From an uncultured Planctomycetaceae bacterium (lineage in GTDB: Bacteria; Planctomycetota; Planctomycetia; Pirellulales; Pirellulaceae), in the NCBI GenBank assembly GCA_937862885.1, contig CALMEE010000005.1:1-48377 (forward strand): DNA of 48,377 nt, read 5' to 3'. Position numbers and translations under genes: made by a program. The stretch's first letter is position 1; each line of letters begins with the position of its first letter. Below, piece by piece: positions 17,817-26,957 of this stretch. The notes beneath the pieces are model-generated. The model saw only the letters and a list, made by a program, of their open reading frames with translations, made no database searches and had not been told where the DNA came from.

Positions 17817-19829
17817 CTAGAACATGCGAAAGAAAATCTGACTGCGCACAAAATCGAAAAGATCGTGCAGCCAAATATAACCTAGGCTCGATTTGCCTAA
17901 ATGAATTTTGGCTTTTACTTCCGTACGAACCTGTCGAAAATTGACGTTTGGATCCAGGATCTTGACTTTGACACGAACGACTCTGCCCAACAATGGGTCA
18001 TCGATGGTCGTTTTTGCTATCTCAGACACTTCGCCTGTAAACATTTCGCTCGGCGCACTGGCGATTAAGAAAGAAACCTGCAACGGAACTGATGCTTGTC
18101 TTTTGGCCTCCACAAGTTTCCCTGCATGTTTATCAGGTACCAGTAACTCGACCACCCAATCACCGTCTAGTCGTCCGATCTCCATCAAGCGATGACCATA
18201 ACCGACGGGTCGGTCTTCCAACAGCGATTCAAGTTGCCAAGATAAGACATGGCCGTCGATGGGGCTACGAACCTTGAGTTTTTCACGCCTAGTTTCCGCG
18301 ATCCGCAGTTCCTCACGCAGTGAAGTCAATGTCTCCCGCAATTTACTGCGTTCAACGTTCAACATTGCCGTCTGAGCGGGATCTGACCCCCTTTGTTCGG
18401 CGCGAACCGTGGCTTCGACGATGGCTTCGATCTGTTTCTCGGTCGTAACAATTTTTCCGTTGAGATCTTCCAGGTAGATTTCCAATTGATCGCTTGCCAT
18501 CTCTAACAATACTTGGCCACTCGAAACAAGATCACCATGTTTAACCAAGACCTTGCGAATGTCACCTTCAACCTCAGCGAACACGTTTCGCCGATCCTCG
18601 GGCAACAAGATCCCATCGACGGGCAACTTGAATTCAGCTTTGCCAAACGTCAGGACCAAAACGATCGCAGCGAACGTAACTATCGCAGCCATCAACTTCT
18701 TCCGGCGAGTACGCAAGCGAATCGCACTTAACTTGCCCAAAAAATTGACAATTGAAAAGAAAGGGAGATTTTGATGTGCAATCGCGTTGCCAAAACTGAG
18801 TTCGGCATGTTTCTGCAAAAGTTCGATGGCCGCGCGCTTCTCAAGAATCGACGCTTGACCGAATTGTTCCAGCACAAGCGCCCCAACCAGTGTTCGATCT
18901 GCGCTATCAGGACTTGTAGCTTCAGGATTCGGACCACTTGTTCCGCCAGCGGCAGTCGTTGTTTGACGCGTATTTCCAATGGAGTGGAAAAGCGGCAAAA
19001 CGATGATCTCTTTCGCATTGGATAGCGCGCGATATTCGCGAGTCACCGACTCAACGTCTAACTCCACCTCGGTGTTCTCATAATTCATCGCCGCTGAATT
19101 CACCAACTCCGAATACCACAATGCCGTCTTCCCAGCGAGCTGACGTTGGACCATCGACTCCAATGCGCGGATGCTGTTCGATCGCGCTGCGAGTTGCGAC
19201 TGCCCGCTAAAGGCAATTGCTTTCCAAGCGTCGTCGATCTTTTGCAGCAGTGCCACGCGGTCACAATCAATCAACGCTTGCATCTCGTTCACGATTTCGA
19301 AGGACGTTTCACGCAAATCCAAAGAGCGATGCACGGCCTTGGCAAATTGATCGATGGCACCGATCGCGGATCCCGCTTTTGCTGTATTGGTGTTCATTCC
19401 CAAAGGAGCACTTAGGGATTCATGACTATCCGGTAAGTCATGTTGCCGACCGCAATAGGCTGCTAAGATAGCACCGACTTTTTGCCGCCGCGTATCGTCA
19501 ATGACTTCATCGAAGACAACCTCAATTAATGCCAAATGGTTTTGCACATGCAGCTTTCCAATCGCGACCGTCTGGATTTGCAAGTTTTTCTTGATCTCGA
19601 CGAATGACACCGTATGCAACCCGCTAAGCGCGTCTTCCAACAGCTGCGTATGCTCATTTGCGGTCAACTCCAACCGTACTTGTTCCCCACTCAAGCAATG
19701 CTGCGTTAGTAACGTGAAAGGGACTGATGAACAATCCCAGATCACTGCCGCATTCGCCTGCATTTTTTCTAGTAAATGCCGGAGGGATTGGCTGCGGTGC
19801 TCGAATTCCACTGACTTTGTTCGACTCAT
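17817..19829 (-). CDS. GAF-like / HlyD-like membrane-fusion protein
   Basis: From the ATG at 19829 the protein is 670 aa. The N-terminal half (about 1-365) seems cytoplasmic and includes a GAF-like domain (about 165-350, with ALIDCDRVALLQKI and VGALVLEQFG). One membrane helix follows (about 380-395, AAIVTFAAIVLVLTFG). The outer part has a lipoyl-like half (NVFAEVEGDIRKVLVKHGDL), a coiled-coil hairpin (about 450-525) and the returning half (KVRSPIDGHVLSWQ), as in HlyD adaptors. A GAF domain on an adaptor protein suggests that a small ligand or signal is sensed inside the cell and coupled to export. The next gene (PqqD/M50/lipoyl) starts 5 bp later. Partner ABC ATPase or outer-membrane channel genes are not adjacent. 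Confidence 0.8.
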   Translation of the reverse strand: MSRTKSVEFEHRSQSLRHLLEKMQANAAVIWDCSSVPFTLLTQHCLSGEQVRLELTANEHTQLLEDALSGLHTVSFVEIKKNLQIQTVAIGKLHVQNHLALIEVVFDEVIDDTRRQKVGAILAAYCGRQHDLPDSHESLSAPLGMNTNTAKAGSAIGAIDQFAKAVHRSLDLRETSFEIVNEMQALIDCDRVALLQKIDDAWKAIAFSGQSQLAARSNSIRALESMVQRQLAGKTALWYSELVNSAAMNYENTEVELDVESVTREYRALSNAKEIIVLPLFHSIGNTRQTTTAAGGTSGPNPEATSPDSADRTLVGALVLEQFGQASILEKRAAIELLQKHAELSFGNAIAHQNLPFFSIVNFLGKLSAIRLRTRRKKLMAAIVTFAAIVLVLTFGKAEFKLPVDGILLPEDRRNVFAEVEGDIRKVLVKHGDLVSSGQVLLEMASDQLEIYLEDLNGKIVTTEKQIEAIVEATVRAEQRGSDPAQTAMLNVERSKLRETLTSLREELRIAETRREKLKVRSPIDGHVLSWQLESLLEDRPVGYGHRLMEIGRLDGDWVVELLVPDKHAGKLVEAKRQASVPLQVSFLIASAPSEMFTGEVSEIAKTTIDDPLLGRVVRVKVKILDPNVNFRQVRTEVKAKIHLGKSSLGYIWLHDLFDFVRSQIFFRMF

Positions 19830-20334
19830 GGTTTGCAATCGCAGTTTCTCGGTTAGAACTAGGACATCGGATGCGTGAGCGTCGATTCGCCAAACGCAAT
19901 CATCTCGCTTGAAGTGCTGCGCATCTTCATTATAAGGCGAGCCCGCCTATTCCTAAACCGCTTAGTCCTCACGATGTCAAGAATCGTAGCGGCTTCCGTG
20001 GAAAAATCGGTCCAATCGACAACGTTTGGGGCCCGTGGTTCACATTCGGTTCTTGATTCGCTTGATGCAGGGTCGTTAGTCCGCCTTGTCCGCCCTGGCA
20101 GGCTACTCATAACCGCAAGCACTTTCACTCCGATTGTCACGAAAACCGGGAATTGGCGATCTGATTGTAACACTACTGTAACTCTAATTTTGCTGACGTT
20201 CTTCTTTTACGTAATATTGGTTATCACTGAGTCTCGTCCGATCGGAATCCTAGGTCGATCGGCGGGACACAAGAGCAGGGATGCGTTTCGCAACAATCAC
20301 GTTTCATCCAATCCATTCACAAGGAGAACGAGCA
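19830..20334. other. Divergent intergenic region, no gene supported
   Basis: About 505 bp separate the divergent GAF/HlyD and VWA genes. Reading frames here are shadows without family signals. It must hold both promoters, but I cannot identify convincing -35/-10 pairs. An AAGGAGA ribosome-binding site lies at 20321-20327, in front of the VWA start. Confidence 0.5.
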
Positions 20335-21570
20335 ATGAACTTTACGGTTACAACTCTGGGCATGAGTTTATGTGCCCTAGTTTTCGGGACACTGGTCAAC
20401 AGTTTCATGCAAGATACACACGTTATTACCAAGAAAGGGAGCAACACAACACATGTGATTATCTTGAAGCAAGATTCGAGCAAGTCCCCAGACGCAAAGC
20501 CGCCTTTTGTTGGCAACCGATCAGCCGTCGATTTGGCGATCCTTCTAGACACTTCAAATTCAATGGATGGATTAATCTCGCAAGCCAAGAGTCAACTGTG
20601 GACCATTGTTCAACAATTTGCCATCGCCAAGCGTAATGGGCAAACTCCGATTCTTCGCGTCGCTGTATTTGAATATGGCAACACGCGACTTCCCGCCAGC
20701 GAAAATTACATTCGTCAAGTGTGTGGCTTGACCGACGATTTGGATGGGGTTTCGCAAGCGTTATTTGCGTTGACTACCCAAGGTGGCGACGAATACTGTG
20801 GTGCCGTGATCGACGAAGCGATTACGCGTTTGGATTGGAGTAAAGAACCCAATTGCTACAAGGCAATTTTTATCGCCGGCAATGAACCGTTCACGCAAGG
20901 GCCCGTGGATTATCGGCAAGCCTGTAAACGCGCGATTGAACACGGAATTCGCGTCAATACAATTCACTGCGGTCATCGCGAAACGGGCATCGCCACAAAT
21001 TGGGAAGATGGTGCCAAACTCGCCGAGGGCGAATTCATGAATATCGATCAAGACGTGCGAGTCGTCCAAATCGAATGTCCGCAAGACAAAATTATCATTG
21101 AACTGAATGGCCGACTCAACAAAACTTATCTTTGGTTTGGCCATGATCGCCAACTATACTGCGAAAACCAAATCGCACAGGACACCAATGCCGCTCAGAC
21201 AGGTGGTTTGGTTCAACGTGCCATCATCAAAGGCGGAGCTAGCGGCGGAAAAGTCTATCTCAATCGAGGCCGCGACTTGGTCGACACTCTGGCCGCCAAT
21301 CCAGAAATCCTGACTCAACTCAAGGTTGAAGACCTGCCCGATGAGATGCAAAAGATGTCGGACCCAGAAAAACTCGCCCATGTGCAACAAATGGCGAAAG
21401 AACGCACCGATGTAGAACAAGAACTTGCCAAGCTCGTGCGCGAACGCGAAGAGTATCTTGCCAAGGCACAAGCTACCGGTTCGCTCAAGACCAACACATT
21501 GGGTGATGCCATGATCGAAACCGTGCGGAAGCAGCTTGTAGCATCCGGTTTCGAGTTCCAAGACAAATAG
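20335..21570 (+). CDS. Exported von Willebrand factor A (VWA) domain protein
   Basis: The ATG at 20335 follows an AAGGAGA ribosome-binding site by seven bases and starts a hydrophobic signal segment (MNFTVTTLGMSLCALVFGTL), so it is preferred to an upstream in-frame ATG at 20281. The VWA domain begins near residue 65 and has the MIDAS motif DTSNS (72-76), which binds a divalent metal. The middle holds VWA core strands (RVAVFEYGNTRLP, YKAIFIAGNEPF). The C-terminal third is helical with a charged coiled coil (about 325-385, ERTDVEQELAKLVREREEYL). VWA proteins mediate metal-dependent protein contacts; no MoxR-type ATPase lies beside this one. It stands alone between divergent and convergent neighbours. 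Length is 411 aa. Partner unknown. Confidence 0.87.
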   Translation: MNFTVTTLGMSLCALVFGTLVNSFMQDTHVITKKGSNTTHVIILKQDSSKSPDAKPPFVGNRSAVDLAILLDTSNSMDGLISQAKSQLWTIVQQFAIAKRNGQTPILRVAVFEYGNTRLPASENYIRQVCGLTDDLDGVSQALFALTTQGGDEYCGAVIDEAITRLDWSKEPNCYKAIFIAGNEPFTQGPVDYRQACKRAIEHGIRVNTIHCGHRETGIATNWEDGAKLAEGEFMNIDQDVRVVQIECPQDKIIIELNGRLNKTYLWFGHDRQLYCENQIAQDTNAAQTGGLVQRAIIKGGASGGKVYLNRGRDLVDTLAANPEILTQLKVEDLPDEMQKMSDPEKLAHVQQMAKERTDVEQELAKLVREREEYLAKAQATGSLKTNTLGDAMIETVRKQLVASGFEFQDK

Positions 21571-21615
21571 CGGTTGACACGATTCAGTACGTGCAATGTC
21601 ACAATATTAGCAAAC

Positions 21616-21642
21616 TCAGGCGGGATCATCGGTCCCGCCTGA
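21616..21642. terminator. Hairpin between convergent VWA and trpA genes
   Basis: A perfect 10-bp inverted repeat, tcaggcggga (21616-21625) with tcccgcctga (21633-21642), and a 7-nt loop lies between the two convergent stops, 45 bp after the VWA stop and 22 bp from the trpA stop. Neither side has a good T-run, so it may be a weak bidirectional terminator or an mRNA 3-prime stabiliser. Confidence 0.6.
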
Positions 21643-21664
21643 TGACTTTGCACACTATCGATTG

Positions 21665-22456
21665 CTATCGGAGCGATTGGACGAATTCCTTCACGGCATT
21701 GACGATCGCCGGTTGTCCAAGCCCAATATTGGCTTCGATTCGTCGAACAATCGCGCTGCCGATGATTATCCCGTCCACAAGCGGGCTCAATACTTCGACA
21801 TGCTCGCGAGTACTAATGCCGAAGCCCAGGCAAATAGGGACCTCTGGAGCAAGATCACGGAACTGCGCGATGCGTTCTTTAAGGTCTTTGGTAAAATCGG
21901 CTCGTTCACCGGTAATTCCGACAACCGATACAAAATAGACGAACCCGGTGGCGCGTTGAGCGACCAATGCCCCCCGTTGCGCGTCGGTCAAGGGTGTGAT
22001 GAGCGGACAGTAACCCAAATCGGCTCGCCGACAAAGTTCAACCAACTGTTCGGCTTCTTCAATGGGTAGATCGGGCACGATAAGGCCAGCGAATCCCGCG
22101 TCAGCCACGCGTTTCACAAACTCCTCTTCCCCGTGGCGGAAAATTATGGAATAGCTGACCATCGCGACGACCGGCATCTTGATCTTCCCTCGCAAACCGG
22201 CAATCAGATCAAAAATCTGTTGCACCCTGATACCGCGGTGCAAGGCCCGGCTATAGGCTGCTTGAATCACCGGACCATCGGCGATCGGATCGCTGTAAGG
22301 AAAGCCCAGTTCCAGCATGTCGCAGCCTGCCTGATCCAAGGCAAGGATCAATTCCGCTGTTGCCGAAAGATCTGGATCCCCAGCTGTAATAAACGGCATG
22401 AGGGCCGTCTTGCCGCGTGTCCTCAAATCTTGCAAATGACTAAATATCTGGACCAT
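21665..22456 (-). CDS. trpA: Tryptophan synthase alpha subunit
   Basis: The alpha subunit cleaves indole-3-glycerol phosphate to indole and glyceraldehyde 3-phosphate, passing indole to TrpB. The block MLELGFPYSDPIADGPVIQ carries the catalytic acids; with the ATG at 22456 as residue 1 they fall at Glu49 and Asp60, exactly the Salmonella numbering, which supports this start over the in-frame TTG at 22483. Other conserved blocks include MPFITAGDP near residue 20, GLIVPDLPIEEAE near 127 and CLGFGIS near 207, followed by VDGIIIGSAIV, the phosphate-binding end. Length (263 aa) is normal. It follows trpB on the same strand by 90 bp. No other trp genes are in the window. Confidence 0.97.
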   Translation of the reverse strand: MVQIFSHLQDLRTRGKTALMPFITAGDPDLSATAELILALDQAGCDMLELGFPYSDPIADGPVIQAAYSRALHRGIRVQQIFDLIAGLRGKIKMPVVAMVSYSIIFRHGEEEFVKRVADAGFAGLIVPDLPIEEAEQLVELCRRADLGYCPLITPLTDAQRGALVAQRATGFVYFVSVVGITGERADFTKDLKERIAQFRDLAPEVPICLGFGISTREHVEVLSPLVDGIIIGSAIVRRIEANIGLGQPAIVNAVKEFVQSLR

Positions 22457-22546
22457 GGTTCTTACAATCAATTTTCGTCGCAAAGTTTATGAATCACAGG
22501 CTGGTCGAAATCAGTTTGGTGGAAACGGGATGTGGACGGTGTCTTC

Positions 22547-23773
22547 CTACAACGAGTTGATCTGTACCAATCGTTCGACCTCGGCAGCATCTTTTTCACC
22601 GCGTCCGGACAAACAAACCACAATCCGTTGTTCCTTCGCTCGAGACTTGGCTTCATGTAAAGCCACTGCAATGGCGTGAGCCGACTCCAATGCAGGAATG
22701 ATCCCCTCGGCTTTGGCGACGGAGAGCAGGGCGTTCAACGCCCCCAGATCATGGCAACTGACATAGCGTACCCGTTTTGTTTCATGCCAATAGCTGTGTT
22801 CAGGACCAACGCCTGGATAATCCAAGCCCGCCGACGCTGAATGCACATCTAAGGTTTGACCATCCGCCGATTGCAGCACTCGGCTTAGGCTGCCATGCAG
22901 AATCCCATCGACTCCATAATTCAATGGTGCCGCATGTTCGCCGTCGCCGACACCTAATCCCCCCGCTTCAACACCGATAATCTCCACATCGGTATGAGCG
23001 ACAAACGGATAAAACATTCCCGCAGCATTGCTGCCTCCTCCCACACATGCGATCACCAGATCGGGCAGTGCATTCCAACGTACCCGACATTGAGTCAGCG
23101 TTTCTTCGCCAATTACCGCTTGGAAGTCTCTGACCATCCGCGGAAATGGGTGAGGTCCAACGACTGAACCGAGCAAGTAATGCGTCGAATCAACCGAGCA
23201 CATCCAATCGCGCATGGCCTCATTGATGGCATCACGTAGAGTTCTAGAACCCGATTCGACTCCGCGCACTTCTGCTCCTAAAAGCTTCATGCTGCGCACA
23301 TTGGGTCCTTGTCGCCGTATGTCTTCTGTTCCCATGTAGACAACGCATTCCAACCCAAAGTGTGAACAAGCTGTGGCGGTCGCCACGCCATGTTGTCCGG
23401 CACCCGTTTCAGCAATCACGCGCCGTTTACCCATGCGTTTGGTGAGCAATGCCTGCCCCATGGTGTTATTTATTTTGTGGGCACCCGTGTGATTGAGGTC
23501 CTCTCGCTTGAACCAGATTTCGGCCCCACCCGCCATTCGTGTGAGATTCTTCGCCCAGTAAAGCGGTGTCGGACGCCCCACAAAGTCTTGAAGCAGCGAG
23601 ATCAATTCGCTTCGAAAGCTATGATCAACTCTGGCGGCTTCATATTCCTGCTCCAACTCGATGAGCGCTGGCACAAGTGTTTCAGGGACATAGCGTCCTC
23701 CAAACTTGCCAAATCTTCCCCGCTCATTGGGAACTCTAGCAATGGGTAAAGCCTCGTCAAAATACGTGGGCAT
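22547..23773 (-). CDS. trpB: Tryptophan synthase beta subunit
   Basis: The PLP-dependent beta subunit condenses indole with serine to make tryptophan. The N-terminus has [15 protein letters not shown] (residues 19-33), the PLP lysine is Lys100 in HTGAHKINN, the activation segment [19 protein letters not shown] follows, and the phosphate-binding loop GGGSNAAG lies near 236. These mark the standard TrpB1 type; the length of 408 aa is typical. The start ATG at 23773 has an AAAGGAG ribosome-binding site. trpA lies downstream, so the two are probably co-transcribed. No leader peptide with adjacent Trp codons is visible in the 759 bp upstream, so attenuation by that route is not supported. Confidence 0.97.
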   Translation of the reverse strand: MPTYFDEALPIARVPNERGRFGKFGGRYVPETLVPALIELEQEYEAARVDHSFRSELISLLQDFVGRPTPLYWAKNLTRMAGGAEIWFKREDLNHTGAHKINNTMGQALLTKRMGKRRVIAETGAGQHGVATATACSHFGLECVVYMGTEDIRRQGPNVRSMKLLGAEVRGVESGSRTLRDAINEAMRDWMCSVDSTHYLLGSVVGPHPFPRMVRDFQAVIGEETLTQCRVRWNALPDLVIACVGGGSNAAGMFYPFVAHTDVEIIGVEAGGLGVGDGEHAAPLNYGVDGILHGSLSRVLQSADGQTLDVHSASAGLDYPGVGPEHSYWHETKRVRYVSCHDLGALNALLSVAKAEGIIPALESAHAIAVALHEAKSRAKEQRIVVCLSGRGEKDAAEVERLVQINSL

Positions 23774-24532
23774 GCAGCTCCTTTACGATAAAACAATTGG
23801 CGAACAATTCGCCCTTCAAACGGTGGATGCCTTTTCGAACCACGAGAATTGTTTTCGGCATCTGCTGGCAATCAACTTTGTACGATGATCGTCGGCTGCG
23901 TTGGGCAGCCAATCAAATCTTCGTGAGACCTGTCCATTTTGCGCAGACAAATTGTGTTTGACTATAGGCGATACCGAGTGGTAGCAGTCCCATAATCGGG
24001 ACCGCTTGCCAACCGCTCCATCGTCAAAAGACATAAACCTAGGGTCGGTAAAATAATCTTGTCAACGTTTGCAGGCGATTTGTTGTATAGCGATTCGAAA
24101 TTTCGTAAGCGAGCAACAGTTTGGATAACCCAGATCAATCTCTCGGCTAGCCGCATTAGTTGGTACGTTAAATTTATCTGCAATCAACCAACGGAGCTAA
24201 ACTATATCGTATTTTTATCTTCGGCGATTGAATATTTTTGGACGTATCATGCGATCAAGCCAAGTTTACTTCGAGGTTTGATGACGGTTATCAGCCTGGG
24301 CTCGTGAACGTTGCCATTTATTCAGCAAAACGATGTATTACCGGCGACTTTATTTCAGATTCTCGATATCATTCACATAACTTTCCCTTCGATGCTTGGC
24401 AACGAGTGGACAAAGCGTTTCGTATGTGATTCGGACTATTCTTCCCTAACCTGAGACGCAAATTGACCTGGCACACGAATGCGGGTTGTGCTCAGCACGT
24501 TAACCTCGGATATTTTTCAGTACGGATTGCTT
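23774..24532. other. Divergent intergenic region trpB-nadD, no gene supported
   Basis: About 760 bp without a credible gene. Short frames here lack any family signal, composition looks AT-richer than the flanking genes, and no tRNA, strong hairpin or Trp-rich leader was seen. It presumably carries the promoters of both flanking genes. Confidence 0.5.
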
Positions 24533-25153
24533 ATGAAAATAGGAATTTTTGGTGGCTCATTTGATCCCATTCATTACGGGCATCTTATTCTGGCTGAACA
24601 ATGCCGCGATCAGGCGAACCTGGATCAAGTCTGGTTTGTTCCGACATCCGTCTCGCCCTTTAAGTCGGACGGCTCCAAGGCAAACGCAAAACATCGTGTG
24701 GAAATGTTGCAACTGGCGATTGCTGGTCACGATCAATTTCATGTTTCCACTCTTGAAATTGATCGGGGGGGAAAGAGTTATACCGTCGAAACGCTGGAGG
24801 AAATCCAGCGCGGTGACGCGCATCACGAACTCTTCTTGTTTGTCGGAATGGATGCGTTTCAAAGTTTTCGCGATTGGCGAAATCCACAACGAATCTTGGA
24901 ACTTGCTACACCCATGGTTTTCCGTCGCAGTGGAACAACCCTCGATTTCCAAGTACTGAAACAACTGTGCGACGAGAATCGCGCGCTCGAGATCGAAGCC
25001 TTTCAGATTGATCTACCGTTAATTGAAATTAGCAGCACGCATATCAGAGAGTCGGTCCATCATGGAAGAAGCATCCGATACATGGTCCCGCGCGCCGTTG
25101 AGCTTTACATTTTTACACATCGGCTGTACGCGAACACGCCCGCTCCGTCTTAA
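24533..25153 (+). CDS. nadD: Nicotinate-nucleotide adenylyltransferase
   Basis: NadD transfers AMP from ATP to nicotinate mononucleotide, the step before NAD synthetase in NAD biosynthesis. The nucleotidyltransferase motif GGSFDPIHYGHL lies at residues 7-18, with the HxGH form seen as HYGH. The second signature ISSTHIRESV near residue 167 is the SxTxIR motif that contacts ATP phosphates. The ATG at 24533 places the motif at the usual distance from the N-terminus; the frame extends 18 codons further upstream but those look non-coding. Length is 206 aa, normal for the family. It converges on the metal-transport operon and stands alone. Confidence 0.95.
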   Translation: MKIGIFGGSFDPIHYGHLILAEQCRDQANLDQVWFVPTSVSPFKSDGSKANAKHRVEMLQLAIAGHDQFHVSTLEIDRGGKSYTVETLEEIQRGDAHHELFLFVGMDAFQSFRDWRNPQRILELATPMVFRRSGTTLDFQVLKQLCDENRALEIEAFQIDLPLIEISSTHIRESVHHGRSIRYMVPRAVELYIFTHRLYANTPAPS

Positions 25154-25338
25154 ATACAATTTGCGGAATTTTGAATATGTGGGGGAGGAATAAATGGTTG
25201 GCTGGTCACGCTCAATCGTCGGGGAGATGGACTGCCCTTGATCGGCATGTCCTCGGCCAGAATTCACAAGGCTAAGGCTCGATCCAAATCGACGCAAAAT
25301 TGTGGGAGCGATTCTTGACCGGTTACTGCTTTATTTGT

Positions 25339-26157
25339 TTACCACCGCATAAAGGCGAGATTGCGAATACAAAAAACAGCACCGAAAATCGATGTGCAGG
25401 CCAAGACGATTGCTCCGCCACAGGAAATTCCCAAATACCACGAAGAATAAAGCCCAATCACGCAACCGGCAATCGCCACGCTCGCCGAGTATATGAACAT
25501 GATATGCATGCGCTTCGTCAACAGCGAAGCGGTCGCTGCAGGTGTGATTAAGAGGGCCGTCGTCAATACCACGCCAACGGCCTGAATCGCGGTGACGACC
25601 GTCATGGCCAGCAAAATCAGTAGCAGATAACGCATCCGTTCCGCGGACAAACCAATTACTTGGCTGTGCAGCGGATCGACCGACGTTAAGATCAATTCCT
25701 TACCAAAAGCAAGCAGCGCGCCTAGGACGACGATGCTCACCAAAATGATGCCAATCAAGTCGGAAGTCGTTACACCTAGTATATTGCCGAACAACATATG
25801 GGTTAAGTCGCGATAACCGTTGGTATAACTGATCATGACAATCCCTAGCGCGAACATCCCCGAAAAGAGAATGCCAATGGCCGTGTCTTCACGCAACTGT
25901 TGCCGACGGCTGAGCCAGCCGATGCCAATTGCCGTGACAATCGCGGCAATCAATGCACCGAAGAACAAGTTCCAGCGATTGAGATAAGCGATCACCAATC
26001 CGGGTAACGTTGTGTGGGCGACGGCATCGCCCATGAATGCCATTTGACGCAAGACAACAAATACACCTAAAGCAGAACAGGTAATGGCCACGAGGATGCC
26101 AGCCAATAATGCTTGGCGCATGAAGCCGAACTCGAGTGGTTCAAGCAACCAATTCAT
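25339..26157 (-). CDS. Zinc/manganese ABC transporter permease (ZnuB/TroC type)
   Basis: A very hydrophobic protein of 272 aa with about eight to nine membrane helices, of the ABC-3 family that imports Zn or Mn. Typical phrases are MRQALLAGILVAITCSALGVFVVLRQMAFMGDAVAHT in the first part, AHTTLPGLVIAY (the conserved loop), and LLITPAATASLLTKRM near residue 205. Choosing the ATG at 26157 gives a 4-bp ATGA overlap with the stop of the ATPase gene; a longer frame starts at 26199. Final gene of a three-gene operon (binding protein, ATPase, permease). Metal specificity cannot be settled from the permease. Confidence 0.93.
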   Translation of the reverse strand: MNWLLEPLEFGFMRQALLAGILVAITCSALGVFVVLRQMAFMGDAVAHTTLPGLVIAYLNRWNLFFGALIAAIVTAIGIGWLSRRQQLREDTAIGILFSGMFALGIVMISYTNGYRDLTHMLFGNILGVTTSDLIGIILVSIVVLGALLAFGKELILTSVDPLHSQVIGLSAERMRYLLLILLAMTVVTAIQAVGVVLTTALLITPAATASLLTKRMHIMFIYSASVAIAGCVIGLYSSWYLGISCGGAIVLACTSIFGAVFCIRNLAFMRW

Positions 26158-26957
26158 GGGCACGTTCCATGCGCACAATGATGAGGAGCTTGCAAGCAAG
26201 TTACACCTGACTTCGCCGTGTATTGTGCCACGCGGTCGATTTTGCCGTCGACGACGTGGATCGACTCGTCGAACGATTCCTCTAGGCTCACCAAGTCATG
26301 GGTTGCCGCAAAAACACTCCCTCCTCGCAAGGCATGTTCACGTAATACGTCGTCAACAACCTCGCGTGTCTTTTCGTCGACGGCGTTCAGCGGCTCGTCG
26401 AGCAAAAACAAACTTGACTCCTGTGCCAACGCTCTGGCCAATAACGTTCGTTGCTGCTGTCCACCCGACAATTCGCCGATCTGTGAATTAGCCAGTTCGC
26501 GGATTCCCAAACGTTCCAAGCTCTCAAGCACGATCTTCCAATCTTCCGCCGAAGGCCGTTTAAACCAGCCAAGATGTACGTACCGGCCAGTCATCACGAG
26601 TTGTTTCACGGTCATCGGAAATCGCCAATCCAAATCGATTCTCTGTGGCAGATAAGCAGTTCGATGATGGCACGCGCCAACGGCATTCCCATAAATGCGA
26701 ATAATTCCTTCGCGGGGTTGGATCAATCCGACGATCGACTTCAATAGCGTACTCTTGCCAGCGCCATTCGGTCCGACTAAGGCAACGCGCCGACCGATAT
26801 CGATGGTCAAAGACACGTCATCAACGGCCAGTTTCGCTTGGCCAGGGTATGCAATCTTCAAATGCTCGATCGATAATGCCACGGCACCTGGCTGGGGATC
26901 ACGGTGTCTCCTCAAACCATAAGCCCACAGGGGATGACTGTGCGTCGTCGCCATCAT
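26154..26957 (-). CDS. Zinc/manganese ABC transporter ATP-binding protein
   Basis: This is the energy-coupling ATPase of the metal importer. It has Walker A GPNGAGKST (residues 62-70), the signature LSGGQQQR near 155, Walker B LFLLDEPLNAVDE near 176 and the switch His in FAATHD near 208. The N-terminus (HSHPLWAYGLRRHRD) is somewhat longer and more basic and His-bearing than usual. Its ATG overlaps the TGA of the binding-protein gene by 4 bp, and its own stop overlaps the permease start the same way, so the three are coupled. Length is 267 aa, within the family range. Confidence 0.95.
   Translation of the reverse strand: MMATTHSHPLWAYGLRRHRDPQPGAVALSIEHLKIAYPGQAKLAVDDVSLTIDIGRRVALVGPNGAGKSTLLKSIVGLIQPREGIIRIYGNAVGACHHRTAYLPQRIDLDWRFPMTVKQLVMTGRYVHLGWFKRPSAEDWKIVLESLERLGIRELANSQIGELSGGQQQRTLLARALAQESSLFLLDEPLNAVDEKTREVVDDVLREHALRGGSVFAATHDLVSLEESFDESIHVVDGKIDRVAQYTAKSGVTCLQAPHHCAHGTCP

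Noticed and set aside
23816..24183. Possible trp leader peptide upstream of trpB
   Set aside because: Frames there contain single scattered Trp codons but no adjacent pair followed by alternative hairpins, so attenuation is not supported.
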